Below the pieces are notes generated by a model. The model did not search any database. It was not told where the DNA came from and was given only the letters and a program-made list of their open reading frames with translations. Position numbers and translations under genes: made by a program. DNA of 47,900 nucleotides from Gammaproteobacteria bacterium (lineage in GTDB: Bacteria; Pseudomonadota; Gammaproteobacteria; JAJRRL01): the NCBI GenBank assembly GCA_024279495.1, contig JAJRRL010000021.1:1-47900 (forward strand), in the 5' to 3' direction. Shown piece by piece: positions 1-8,808 of this stretch. Every line of letters begins with the position of its first letter. Position 1 is the first letter of the stretch.

Positions 1-351
1 AAGCGTACCACCCTTCCCTAAAAAATTCGCGGCTTGTAGATAGGCAGCATCCATCGCTTTCTGTGTTTTTGGATCCGAGGCTTTGGCTTCTGATGTTGGT
101 AGGCTGATAGTACCCATACCTGCTTTGGCGCAATTGCTTGCTAGCTCTGCTTGATTAGAACCCCAGCGGCCTTTGCCTCCTGAAAAAAGCCCATCTTTTA
201 GTGAGCCATCGGTATTGTGGTGCTCATCAAGGTTGCCAGCATATAACAGCGCTACTTTTTCATTACCGCCTGTATGCTTTTTCTTTTTAAGATGCGCTTG
301 AACAGTTGCCGCTGTATGTATGCCTTTCAAAGGAATAATTTTTCCTGCCAC
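1..351 (-). CDS. Hypothetical protein, N-terminal part (runs off the window)
   Basis: This is an open frame of 117 codons without a stop, leaving the window at base 1. The start is a GTG at 351, preceded six bases away by the ribosome binding site GGAGAGG, which makes the start convincing. The protein begins MAGKIIPLKGIHTAATVQ, continues with a lysine-rich stretch (KKKKHTGG) and a segment VALLYAGNLDEHHN, then a glycine-rich GGKGRWGSNQAEL. No signal peptide or membrane segment is visible in this part. I do not recognise the family. The lysine-rich N-terminus and absence of a recognised enzyme motif leave both a cytosolic and a secreted role open. It is separated from guaA by about 490 bases that carry repeats. 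Confidence 0.6.
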   Translation of the reverse strand, partial: MAGKIIPLKGIHTAATVQAHLKKKKHTGGNEKVALLYAGNLDEHHNTDGSLKDGLFSGGKGRWGSNQAELASNCAKAGMGTISLPTSEAKASDPKTQKAMDAAYLQAANFLGKGGTL

Positions 352-510
352 AAGCCTCTCCAAAATTTAACGTTCATACCTCATATAATTATATGCTTTC
401 TCTATAGCTAAATCAATAAGAGCTGCTTTTTTGCTTTGAAATCACAGGGTTGGATGCATTACTGTGTTTATAAAAGCGATGCGCAGGATTGCACTCACAA
501 TAATATTGCA

Positions 511-597
511 GCTTAATTTTTAAAGATCCTAGTTGTTACTTCGTAACAACAGATCAAGCCTAGGCCCCCGACGTCACGAAAGTTCCTGGGGGTGACA
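511..597 (+). repeat. Dispersed palindromic repeat, copy 1 (GTTGTTAC-type core)
   Basis: This copy contains the palindromic core GTTGTTAC..GTAACAAC, then GATCAAGCC and GACGTCAC, and ends in GGGGGTGACA. It matches copies at 13083-13172, 34971-35063 and 35085-35177 along its length. It lies between the gene at 1-351 and guaA. The surrounding 352-838 interval shows no gene. Confidence 0.75.
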
Positions 598-700
598 GGT
601 ATGGGCTCACGTTGTTGCCTTTGGATGACAAGCGGTTGGAGCCTTCTTTTTTTCGCTCTGGTAATTTTTAACAGCTGAAAAGAACAGTTTTGAATTATTG

Positions 701-839
701 AGCCTGCTTAGATTTCGCTCTGATGAGTGCTAGCCTGTTGATTTTTGAGAATTGCAGCGCAGCGTACATAAAGTACGTAAGCAGTGAATCGCAAAAAATC
801 AGCTGGATAGTGCCATCAGAGTAGAAATATAAGTAGGCT
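701..839. repeat. Long imperfect inverted repeat at the 3' end of guaA
   Basis: The left arm starts AGCCTGCTTAGATTTC and the reverse complement of the right arm starts AGCCTACTTATATTTC. The arms continue to match imperfectly for about 68 bases on each side (shared CTCTGATG, TGATTTTT and a centre around GTACATAAAGTAC). The right edge at 839 overlaps the last base of the guaA stop codon. It could work as a transcription terminator or be a MITE-like element; no transposase is present. Confidence 0.65.
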
Positions 840-2389
840 TATTCCCATTCGATGGTCCCTGGCGGCTTGCTCGTTATATCGTAAACAACCCTCGCCACCT
901 CAGGCACTTCCGCAATAATCCGATGCGATGCTTCTTGCAGTAACTCTACTGGTAACGGCGCCCAATCGGCAGTCATAAAATCGATAGTGGTAACAGCGCG
1001 CAAAGCAATCACATAGCCGTAATGCCTGGCATCACCTTTCACGCCTACTGCTTTTACCGGCATAAACACCGCAAAGGCTTGCGAGACTTTGTCGTACCAA
1101 TCGTATTCTTGCAGCACACTTAAAAAGCAATGATCCGCTTTTGCTAAAATCGCCGCGTAATCACGCGTTACTTCACCCAAACTTCTCACCGCCAAGCCAG
1201 GCCCTGGAAAGGGGTGACGTTGAATAAGTGATTTAGGCAAACCTAAAGCCAAGCCCATTTTACGCACTTCGTCTTTAAACAATTCTCGAATAGGTTCTAC
1301 CAATTCAAATGGCATATCGTCGGGTAACCCGCCCACGTTATGATGCGACTTAATCACTTCGCTATGGCCTGACTCAGCAGCAGACTCAATCACGTCTGGG
1401 TAAATCGTACCTTGCGCAAGCCATGGAATATCTGCACCCAAATGCTTCACCGCATCATCGAAGACTCGAATAAACTCATGACCAATGATTCGACGCTTTT
1501 CTTCTGGGTCATTGACTCCTGCTAACGCATTAAAAAAGGCATCGCCAGCATCTTCCACATGCAAATCCATGCCGAAATGCTCTTTAAAAACAGATTCAAC
1601 TTGCTCTCTTTCTTGGTATCGAAGCAAGCCTGTGTCCACGAACAAGCACGTTAGCTGATCGCCAATAGCCTGATACAACAAAGCAGCCACGACAGCAGAA
1701 TCCACGCCGCCGGATAAAGCAACCAACACTCGATCTGAACCCACTTTTTTTCGTATCAACTCGATTTGTTGCTCGATAATACGATCTGTCTGCCAATTTT
1801 TAGAAAGCTTCGCAATATCGAATAAGAAGTGAGACAAAATCTGCCCGCCCTCTTTGGTATGCGTCACTTCAGGGTGAAATTGAATGCCGTAATACTGGCG
1901 CTTTATATCCCCTACTGCAGCATGAGGCGTTCCCTCATTAGCCGCTAAAGTCACAAAGCCATCGGCCAATTTAGAGACTTGATCGCCATGACTCATCCAC
2001 ACATCTAGCTCTTTCGATACACCATCTAGAAGACCTCCGCCTTCAAGCACATTGACCTGAGCGGGACCGTATTCAGGAGTGCCTTCTCGAATCACTTCGC
2101 CACCTAAGGCTTGCATCATGGCTTGCATGCCATAACAAATTCCCAACACAGGAACACCAAGTTCAAACACTATGGCAGGAATACGAGGGCTGCCATCAGC
2201 CAAGACGCTATCTGGACCACCCGATAAAATAATGGCTTGAGGAGCAAGATCTGAAATGGACTCTGCTGCCCACTGGCCTGGCTTAATTTGACAATACACA
2301 CCAAGTTCACGAACCCTACGCGCAATGAGTTGCGTGTACTGTGAACCATAATCTAAAATTAATACTTGCTGAGCATGCAACTGATCCAT
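839..2389 (-). CDS. guaA: GMP synthase (glutamine-hydrolysing)
   Basis: Converts XMP to GMP with ATP and glutamine, the last step of guanine nucleotide synthesis, in the cytosol. The 516-residue product has the normal length and order. A class I glutamine amidotransferase domain carries the nucleophile C85 in GICYGMQ and the H172/E174 pair in FHPEVTHT. An ATP-pyrophosphatase domain follows with the P-loop SGGVDS at 226-231, and then the C-terminal dimerisation domain ending KPPGTIEWE. It lies 20 bases downstream of guaB on the same strand, the usual guaBA operon. The stop codon is shared with the edge of a long inverted repeat (701-839), so the element abuts the gene with no spacer. Confidence 0.98.
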   Translation of the reverse strand: MDQLHAQQVLILDYGSQYTQLIARRVRELGVYCQIKPGQWAAESISDLAPQAIILSGGPDSVLADGSPRIPAIVFELGVPVLGICYGMQAMMQALGGEVIREGTPEYGPAQVNVLEGGGLLDGVSKELDVWMSHGDQVSKLADGFVTLAANEGTPHAAVGDIKRQYYGIQFHPEVTHTKEGGQILSHFLFDIAKLSKNWQTDRIIEQQIELIRKKVGSDRVLVALSGGVDSAVVAALLYQAIGDQLTCLFVDTGLLRYQEREQVESVFKEHFGMDLHVEDAGDAFFNALAGVNDPEEKRRIIGHEFIRVFDDAVKHLGADIPWLAQGTIYPDVIESAAESGHSEVIKSHHNVGGLPDDMPFELVEPIRELFKDEVRKMGLALGLPKSLIQRHPFPGPGLAVRSLGEVTRDYAAILAKADHCFLSVLQEYDWYDKVSQAFAVFMPVKAVGVKGDARHYGYVIALRAVTTIDFMTADWAPLPVELLQEASHRIIAEVPEVARVVYDITSKPPGTIEWE

Positions 2390-2409
2390 CGCGTGATACC
2401 TTCTTTTTA

Positions 2410-3882
2410 TTATTTTGTTGTTCGGTAGTTAGGTGGCTCTTTTGTCATGGCGACATCATGCACGTGAGACTCGCCTATACTGGCCGATGAAATGCGAACC
2501 ATTGTGGCTTTTTCTTTCATCTCTGGAACAGTTGCGCAACCTACATAACCCATACTAGAACGCAAACCACCCATCAATTGTGTGATCACGCCTCCCAGAT
2601 CGCCTTTGTAAGGAACACGCCCTTCCACGCCCTCTGGAACCAATTTATCTTGCGCTGTGCCTGCTTCTTGGAAATAACGATCACTGGAACCATGACGCTG
2701 AGCCATCGCACCCACCGAACCCATACCTCGATACGTTTTATAAGTACGACCTTGATATAAAATCAACTCACCCGGCGCTTGTTTCGTTGCAGCAAACAAA
2801 CCACCTAACATCACCACATCGGCACCAGCAGCAATCGCTTTAGCGATATCACCGGAATAACGAATACCACCGTCTGCAATCACAGGAACTTGACCATTTA
2901 AAGCGGTAGCGACTTCATAAATCGCTGAGAGCTGAGGCACACCCACACCAGCAATAATGCGTGTTGTACAAATGGATCCTGGCCCAATACCCACCTTCAC
3001 GGCATCAACGCCACAATCTACTAACGCTTTAGCCGCATCGGCTGTGCCAATGTTACCGCCTATAACAGCCTGATTAGGATACTTGGCTTTTATCCAGCGC
3101 ACTGTTTCAAGCACACCTTCTGAATGGCCATGAGCAGTATCAACCACAATAACATCCACTGCTTCAGCAATTAAAGCGGCTACTCGAGCTGGCGTATCGT
3201 TACCTGCTCCTACCGCTGCGCCAACTCGTAATTGACCTGACGATGTTCGACAGGCATTAGGGTGCTCTCGTGAGCGTAAAATATCTTTCACAGTGAGCAA
3301 GCCTTTCAATTCGAAGGCATCGTTAACTAGCAGCAATTTCTCAACACGATGCTCATGAAAAAGCGCCATGACTGTCTCTTGAGTTGCCCCTTCATTCACA
3401 GTAATCAAACGATCTTGCGGAGTCATGATGTCGCGCACTAAACGAGACATATCTGTTTCGAAGCGAATATCGCGATTTGTGACAATGCCGATAAGGTCAT
3501 CGCCTTCAACAACTGGCATACCGGAAATCTGCTCTCTGGTAATCATGTGTTTCAGCTGGCCAACCGTGGTTTGAGGAGAAACGGTTAACGGGTCACGGAC
3601 AATTCCGCTTTCAAATTTCTTCACTTGCCTGATTTGAGCGGCTTGCTCAGCAATCGACATGTTTTTATGAATGATTCCCATACCACCATTTTCAGCCATG
3701 GCAATTGCCATTGAAGCTTCGGTAACCGTATCCATCGCGGCAGATAAAAGTGGAATATTCAAGGAGATATCGCCAGCAAGCGTGGTTTGCAAGCTCACTT
3801 CTTTGGGGAGTACATTCGAGTACTGAGGTAGAAGCAAGACATCATCAAAAGTTAAGTGAAGATCTTCTTTAATTATACCCAT
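2410..3882 (-). CDS. guaB: Inosine-5'-monophosphate dehydrogenase
   Basis: Oxidises IMP to XMP with NAD+, the committed step to GMP, feeding directly into GuaA. From the ATG at 3882 the protein is 490 residues, the family length. The frame is open further upstream, but the ATG at 3882 follows GGGAGG at good spacing and gives the canonical N-terminus [20 protein letters not shown] pair of CBS domains lies at about 95-205 inside the TIM barrel. The catalytic loop GPGSICTTR places the active cysteine at C305, and the flap region has the [15 protein letters not shown] segment. It is first gene of guaBA. A TATAAT hexamer lies 22 bases upstream of the start. Confidence 0.98.
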   Translation of the reverse strand: MGIIKEDLHLTFDDVLLLPQYSNVLPKEVSLQTTLAGDISLNIPLLSAAMDTVTEASMAIAMAENGGMGIIHKNMSIAEQAAQIRQVKKFESGIVRDPLTVSPQTTVGQLKHMITREQISGMPVVEGDDLIGIVTNRDIRFETDMSRLVRDIMTPQDRLITVNEGATQETVMALFHEHRVEKLLLVNDAFELKGLLTVKDILRSREHPNACRTSSGQLRVGAAVGAGNDTPARVAALIAEAVDVIVVDTAHGHSEGVLETVRWIKAKYPNQAVIGGNIGTADAAKALVDCGVDAVKVGIGPGSICTTRIIAGVGVPQLSAIYEVATALNGQVPVIADGGIRYSGDIAKAIAAGADVVMLGGLFAATKQAPGELILYQGRTYKTYRGMGSVGAMAQRHGSSDRYFQEAGTAQDKLVPEGVEGRVPYKGDLGGVITQLMGGLRSSMGYVGCATVPEMKEKATMVRISSASIGESHVHDVAMTKEPPNYRTTK

Positions 3883-3903
3883 AGAACCTCCCAAAAGACG
3901 AGT

Positions 3904-3959
3904 ATTATACTCATGCCTACCGTACATTACTATAGGGTGACCCCTTAGTAAGTGACCCT
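3904..3959 (-). promoter_or_regulatory. Candidate guaBA promoter with upstream inverted repeat
   Basis: On the minus strand a perfect -10 hexamer TATAAT lies at 3904-3909, inside the palindrome GAGTATAATACTC. Seventeen bases upstream is only a poor -35 (TAGTAA, 3927-3932). Just beyond it, 3934-3959 is an imperfect inverted repeat with ends AGGGT and ACCCT, a possible operator that could compensate for the weak -35. This is inferred from position and shape only; it does not match the enterobacterial PurR box. Confidence 0.35.
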
Positions 3960-4087
3960 AACCATACAGTAAAAGCCTTAAGGTAAAATTAACACCCTGA
4001 ATTTACTTATTATCAAGCAGAAGGCTTGCCCATGGGGGCCCTAAAGGGTCTAATAAAAGCATTAGGTTATAGCTTTGGGTAATACTT

Positions 4088-4240
4088 ATGTCGAGAAATT
4101 ATCATCCAGACACCTCTTTTCCATCCGGCTCTCCTACCCCCTCTCACCTTTTAGATCGCTTCCTGGCCTCTACTGGAAGATATGTAAGAGCTGACGGAAG
4201 TCGAGTCTCCAAAGCAGGCCCTCTAACCCTCGAGACATAA
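4088..4240 (+). CDS. Possible 50-residue upstream ORF of the membrane-protein array
   Basis: An ATG at 4088 opens a 50-codon frame ending at a TAA 14 bases before the ATG of the next gene. The product starts MSRNYHPDTSFPSGSPTPSH and continues with RYVRADGSRVSKAGP; it is polar, proline- and serine-rich, with no membrane segment. The stop lies just upstream of the AAGGAG that serves the downstream gene, so the two could be translationally linked. There is no convincing ribosome binding site before its own ATG (only GGGTAA). It may be a leader peptide, a small protein, or chance. The rest of the 3960-4087 gap shows nothing recognisable. Confidence 0.35.
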   Translation: MSRNYHPDTSFPSGSPTPSHLLDRFLASTGRYVRADGSRVSKAGPLTLET

Positions 4241-4254
4241 AAGGAGCAGTGCTC

Positions 4255-6522
4255 ATGCCCTATAAAGGCCCCGGCAAGAAAAGCCAAGAGCCAAACGTCG
4301 CTAAACCTGTAGAAGCAGAAGACTCTCAATTCTTCCCCCATCAAGGCCCTGCCAGCAAAAGCCAAGAGCCAAACGTCGCTAAACCTGTAGAAGCAGAAGA
4401 AGACCCTCAACCTCTAGTCCGGATCAAAACTAATACTAAAACCAAGTGCGCTGGCATCTATTACAACAAATCTGGCAACCCCATAAAGCCTAAAGAAGAA
4501 GACAGAAAAGGGTTTTGCCCATTCAAAAAAACCGACGACTTAGCGCCTGGTGAAGCCGTTTTCTGGATGCCTAGCTTTATGCACTTTCTGGCTTTACCCC
4601 TACTTGCTGCCGGCTTAACCCTTGCCGGGTCTATTGACACCCCTTTATGCCGAAGCGTTACTGTGACGGCAGGAATGAACAAGCCGCTTATCGCTGGATT
4701 AAGCAATATCTTCTCTCCCGTTGCTAATTTCTTTTTAGGCTCTGTGGGAATGATTAATTCCATTCGCATTCTTGCAGCCGTTTCAGCCTCTGCCATCAAA
4801 ACATTTCGCTCACAAGAATCCACCGGTAATCAGCGCTGTGAGAGCATTGCCTCTTTGTTTGAATTAACCATAGCCATGGGTCTTACCACCATCTGTTGCC
4901 TTGCTTTTGGTTATTTATCGCAAGCAACAGCAAGCCCTGAAATGAACACAAGCTACACCAACATAATAAACAAAGAAGGCATGTATGCTAATGCCACCAA
5001 TTTTGACGCTTGGGTTGCTGAATTCTGTCAAAACCGATACCCCAACAGCATTAGCACCTCCAGCTGGGGGATGAGCTACTACCTCAACTTTATAGCCTAT
5101 GGCTTAGTGTTTTTTAAAGCTTCTCTGAAAATTGCGCGAAGCGGGGGCAGGAACTTAAAACGACTGCTGAGTGAGTGGGTATCAGAATCAGGATTAAACT
5201 ATGAAAGCGTTAAAGCACTTGGTTTTATTGTGCATTCCATTATGGCCGTTAGTTTTGCCATTGTAAAACCTTCATCAACACCGAGCACAGACCTAAACTC
5301 TCCCCTCCATTACCTACGTTATGAGTATTTTATTTATGGACTATCGCACACTGTTTTTGAGCGCATTTTAAAATCTTTGAGAGAGCCAAGTGCAAAAAAA
5401 TATGGATTTCTACCTGATGTATCGCTAACGTGGCTAGCAATCTGCGCCTTTAGTGCCTTTGTTCCTATCACTAAGATTGCCATGCAACAAGTCAACTCCG
5501 ACGTTATCAAGCTATGCTTGTCTTTAAGCCCTCTGGTTTACGGTATCTTTGTTCGAGCCATTGGCGCGGACATGAAAAAAATACTCATCGTTACATCACG
5601 ATTCGCAGCTCTACTACTAAGCCTTCCCATAAGGTGTATTCCTTGCTGTAAAGCTGCTTTTCGAAACCCCGAAGAAATGTCAAAAGCAACATGGATAACA
5701 CTCGCAACTGAACTATTTACCAGAGGAGTACCCGCTAGCCTGTTCTTCTTCCTTGCCTACTGCACTAGCTTTTCCTCCATGGCTAACATTAAGGAGAGCA
5801 GCGCTTACCTGTCACCTCTACAAAAAAACCTTGCCACTATGTTTGCTTTTGTCAGAGTGGTCGCTTTCAACGCATCCATTTTATTGAACTTAACGCAGCG
5901 CTACGGCATTAACCCTGTCGTTAAAAAGATCTATGCTTTCTACCTACAGAAAAAACTCACCACACCAGCAGTATTAAAGACATTTGGCTGGGATTCAAGG
6001 GAGAGAGACGGACATTGGGCTGCTTGGCCTGAAGAAACAAAAAAAGGGAGCAGCAAGCCAAAACCTCCCACTTTCTTTGAAATCCAGAAAATGAAACAAG
6101 AAAACCCCTCCTGTCAAGCGATCGTTTGCAAAGGAGCAAAACCCACAGATTTTTGGAGCTTACTTGAAAGAACACCGGGTGGAATGCAAAATTGTATTCC
6201 ACTGCTGTCAATCATTTCCTTCCTGGCAACCTGCTTCATTAAGACATTTGTCTTTACGCTCGGGATGGTTGTTCCTTTAACCGAATATGGACAGTACTCT
6301 AACGACCCCAGCAAGCAAGATTTCTACCCCTACTTGGCATCGATCTTTATCGGCATGCTTTGTGTCAAAGCGACTTACCAACACATTCACTGGTGTAACT
6401 TCAAGAGGCCTGAAAGACCTGTAGTAATTAATTCGAGCATTACGGTCGACCTAGAATTGAGTTTCATGGGCGGTTCTCGGAGTAGCAGTACAGGTGCAGA
6501 TGGATATGAAAGTCTTCACTAG
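4255..6522 (+). CDS. Polytopic membrane protein of unknown function (paralog A)
   Basis: The product has 755 residues from the ATG at 4255, eight bases after AAGGAG; the in-frame GTG at 4249 is too close to the ribosome binding site. The first 55 residues are polar and carry a 26-residue tandem repeat (two copies of KSQEPNVAKPVEAE). Then come about twelve to thirteen hydrophobic segments, beginning near residue 105 and ending near 710, and a short serine-rich polar tail. A soluble loop rich in K, P and W lies around residues 570-640. It shares patterns with the next two genes: an N-terminal bundle, a segment resembling FCQNRYPNS..W..MSYY, a KPSSTPSTDLNSPL-type loop, and AYCTSFSSM in a late helix. 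I do not recognise any transporter or enzyme motif. No cleavable signal peptide is seen. Confidence 0.85.
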   Translation: MPYKGPGKKSQEPNVAKPVEAEDSQFFPHQGPASKSQEPNVAKPVEAEEDPQPLVRIKTNTKTKCAGIYYNKSGNPIKPKEEDRKGFCPFKKTDDLAPGEAVFWMPSFMHFLALPLLAAGLTLAGSIDTPLCRSVTVTAGMNKPLIAGLSNIFSPVANFFLGSVGMINSIRILAAVSASAIKTFRSQESTGNQRCESIASLFELTIAMGLTTICCLAFGYLSQATASPEMNTSYTNIINKEGMYANATNFDAWVAEFCQNRYPNSISTSSWGMSYYLNFIAYGLVFFKASLKIARSGGRNLKRLLSEWVSESGLNYESVKALGFIVHSIMAVSFAIVKPSSTPSTDLNSPLHYLRYEYFIYGLSHTVFERILKSLREPSAKKYGFLPDVSLTWLAICAFSAFVPITKIAMQQVNSDVIKLCLSLSPLVYGIFVRAIGADMKKILIVTSRFAALLLSLPIRCIPCCKAAFRNPEEMSKATWITLATELFTRGVPASLFFFLAYCTSFSSMANIKESSAYLSPLQKNLATMFAFVRVVAFNASILLNLTQRYGINPVVKKIYAFYLQKKLTTPAVLKTFGWDSRERDGHWAAWPEETKKGSSKPKPPTFFEIQKMKQENPSCQAIVCKGAKPTDFWSLLERTPGGMQNCIPLLSIISFLATCFIKTFVFTLGMVVPLTEYGQYSNDPSKQDFYPYLASIFIGMLCVKATYQHIHWCNFKRPERPVVINSSITVDLELSFMGGSRSSSTGADGYESLH
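4279..4400 (+). repeat. 78-base in-frame tandem repeat in paralog A
   Basis: Bases 4279-4322 recur identically at 4357-4400 (44 identical bases, period 78, equal to 26 codons). Both copies encode KSQEPNVAKPVEAE. The flanking parts of the unit (KGPGK and QGPAS) are similar but diverged. Confidence 0.9.
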
Positions 6523-6573
6523 GAGTCATAATTCGTTTAAAATCCTGTCTGTTGATTGCAAGGAGGCTCAACT

Positions 6574-7356
6574 GTGTCAGGCAAAAACAAAATCGTTCCT
6601 CTCAGCTTACAAGCAGCTGCAGAAATTTCCACGAACAAAAATCACTCCGTTTTAGCAGCAAATGGGATTATTTACGCCAGAAGAAAAGGTTCCACAGGCT
6701 CTTCAGGTCGCCCTCTTTTTAATAAGTATGCTGAGACCTTTAAAAATGATAGCAGCTCCCTTTCTCAAACAGCTGTTTTCAAAGGCCCCCTCTGGATTAT
6801 TAAGTATGGCCCTGAGGCCGGCGCATTGGCCCTCACTTTATCTTCTTTTATTCCAACGCTGTTTGCTTGCCGAGCCACTGAAAAAACAGCTCTAAGCCAA
6901 GCTACCATCGTTAATGGTATTTCATCCTACGCTACCGACAGCACACTCAACGGAATTGCGTTTGTTGGAACCATTGTCGCAGAGCTTTTTTTAGCTCAAC
7001 GCAGTATAAAGAAAAATTTACGTCTACTACTTGCCACTTGCTTACACATTAAAAAATTATGCCTTCGCAGTGAAGGAGCGAAAAGAGAAGAGGTACTATC
7101 TAACAAAATTGAAGCAACATGCATTGTGGGAACCCTCTTTTTGGGAACAGGCCTAGCAGTCATTGCTTCACTTCCTTTTTTAAGCCAAACAGAAGACTTA
7201 ATAGAACCCTACTGCAAACTGTTTTTTCAAACCAAACCGAAGGGCTTGGCGCTTATCAGGCTACTAAAAAATCCGACAAACTCATTGGTCGCTGCTGCCA
7301 GACTTTTTATTCAAACTCATCTGGCACTGCAAATTGGCCAACTGGATTGGGCATGA
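6574..7356 (+). CDS. Paralog B, 5' part of a frameshifted polytopic membrane protein
   Basis: The start is a GTG at 6574, seven bases after a strong AAGGAGG; the product begins MSGKNKIVPLSLQ. This part has a polar N-terminus of about 75 residues, then hydrophobic segments at the position of those at the start of paralog C (for example ALALTLSSFIPTLFACR and GTLFLGTGLAVIASLPFL). Similarity to the paralogs stops near the CKLFF codons at 7213-7227, where six T occur (7222-7227). After that the conserved residues continue in the -1 frame (the entry at 7119-8705). The tail of this frame after 7228 has no counterpart in the paralogs. It ends at a TGA overlapping an ATG (ATGA at 7353-7356), so coupled translation of a second protein is an alternative. 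I cannot assign a function. Confidence 0.7.
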   Translation: MSGKNKIVPLSLQAAAEISTNKNHSVLAANGIIYARRKGSTGSSGRPLFNKYAETFKNDSSSLSQTAVFKGPLWIIKYGPEAGALALTLSSFIPTLFACRATEKTALSQATIVNGISSYATDSTLNGIAFVGTIVAELFLAQRSIKKNLRLLLATCLHIKKLCLRSEGAKREEVLSNKIEATCIVGTLFLGTGLAVIASLPFLSQTEDLIEPYCKLFFQTKPKGLALIRLLKNPTNSLVAAARLFIQTHLALQIGQLDWA

Positions 7357-8705
7357 CCTACATTGCTTTTCCCGTCTTATTTTTTGACGCCTCCTTTGAG
7401 CTCACCACAGGGTTTTTAAATCACTGCAAACATCTTATTTTAGAGGTGAAAAACCCATGTCATTTTGGGAGATACGGCGCAAACACATTAATTCATGTAG
7501 CCTCGCTTGCCTTATTGCTTGGATATACGCATTCAAAGAACACGTCTTTAAGCAGTGACGAACACTCCTTTTTCTATTACTTCAAACTAGGAGAGTTTGT
7601 CTCCTTTATCTTTGCTTTTCCTGCCATTTATAGACTGCAGCAGTCTTTTAAAACAGAAGAGGAACGTTCAACATCAAACGCCTTGTATCAACTCCTAGAA
7701 AATATCGTCAATATCATTAACGTGATTGGGTTTTTACCATACGTGTATTTAGGTACCCGCCTGTTCGACAATGCTTTCTTGCAAGCTATTATTATCACCT
7801 GCCTACCAGTATACACCTCTTTCATTAATCACAACCTTGAGGGGCCTGTCAAAAACACCCTCAAAACAGCTTCCGACCTTATCGCCTATATCAGCTGCTT
7901 TATTTGCGAGAAAAAAAAATGGATCAGCATGCCTAAACAAAAGAGAACGTCTCCCCTTTTGCTATTAATACGCTTACTGCTAAGTTGTGCTTTCTACGGG
8001 CCTTTATTTGCTTTGATGTATTTCACTTCTTTTGCATCCATGGTATCAGCAGAAGATGATGCAAAGAACCTAAACTCTATTTGGATTTCTTTAATTGTTG
8101 CTTTTGCTGTTGCTGGAAACCTCACGTTTAGTTCTCACAACCTACTCCATATGGGAGAACCTCTGTTCCTTCTCTCCGATAAAAAAATAAGAGCCACTCC
8201 TTGCATGGCACTTCTCGAGAAAAACGATTCAAAAAGAACTGATAGCCCAATGCCACCAACGTGCTACTCACTGTTTTCTAAAAAAACAAAAAAAACGAAA
8301 GTAGCTCCTCCAACAGATCACTGGCTGAAACTTTTTTCCAGAACCTGTAAACCCAGACAGAGCAGATGCTGTGATGTGACAGAATCACTATTCCTTTACC
8401 TCATGCTTGGATTAAGCGCCTCAGCATTACGAACTACCTTTTACATGCTGTCTGAGCTTTTTTTGGGGCTAAGAGACTACAACCCTAATCATTTTAGCTG
8501 GCTAGGTGAGTTTATCTCAAACCTAGTGTCTCTAACATGCACCTTCTTTTTCTTCAATAAACTGAACTGTGCGAAAAACTACCACTTTGAGAGCAGCAAA
8601 AAAAGAAACCTTCACTTTGAGCCTTCACCGCATTCAAGCCCTTTGCTTGTAAGCTTAAATCACGAATCAGCGGAAGAACCGCAAGAAATCTTAACTGAAC
8701 CTTAA
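7119..8705 (+). CDS. Paralog B, 3' part of a frameshifted polytopic membrane protein
   Basis: This frame carries the rest of paralog B. From residue 59 (base 7293) it matches paralog A and C: CCQTFYSNS..W..G..MTY resembles FCQNRYPNS..W..MSYY in A, and GFLNHCKHLI resembles KFLTHLKHLI in C. A KNTSLSSDEHSFFYYFK segment matches KNTSPSADSNSFFAYFK in C, and MYFTSFASM matches late-helix segments in both. About nine hydrophobic segments are visible. The first 35 residues (7119-7223) are out of the conserved frame, so the ATG at 7119 is probably not a true start. Either the protein is made by a -1 shift at 7222-7227, or a shorter product starts at the ATG at 7353 that overlaps the upstream stop. The family is unknown. 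Confidence 0.7.
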   Translation: MHCGNPLFGNRPSSHCFTSFFKPNRRLNRTLLQTVFSNQTEGLGAYQATKKSDKLIGRCCQTFYSNSSGTANWPTGLGMTYIAFPVLFFDASFELTTGFLNHCKHLILEVKNPCHFGRYGANTLIHVASLALLLGYTHSKNTSLSSDEHSFFYYFKLGEFVSFIFAFPAIYRLQQSFKTEEERSTSNALYQLLENIVNIINVIGFLPYVYLGTRLFDNAFLQAIIITCLPVYTSFINHNLEGPVKNTLKTASDLIAYISCFICEKKKWISMPKQKRTSPLLLLIRLLLSCAFYGPLFALMYFTSFASMVSAEDDAKNLNSIWISLIVAFAVAGNLTFSSHNLLHMGEPLFLLSDKKIRATPCMALLEKNDSKRTDSPMPPTCYSLFSKKTKKTKVAPPTDHWLKLFSRTCKPRQSRCCDVTESLFLYLMLGLSASALRTTFYMLSELFLGLRDYNPNHFSWLGEFISNLVSLTCTFFFFNKLNCAKNYHFESSKKRNLHFEPSPHSSPLLVSLNHESAEEPQEILTEP

Positions 8706-8808
8706 TTTGTAAAAAATAGTTCATTTTAGCGGCCCTGACTTGCCTTTCATGAAGCTCCGGGAGTTTAATGGCTGGCTTAGTGTGATACTACCTTGAGAGA
8801 AAACCAAC

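Noticed and set aside
4144-4410. Minus-strand open frame opposite the start of paralog A with a repeated FCFYRFSDVWLLAF
   Set aside because: It is the complement of the 78-base repeat and the paralog A start; it lacks a ribosome binding site.
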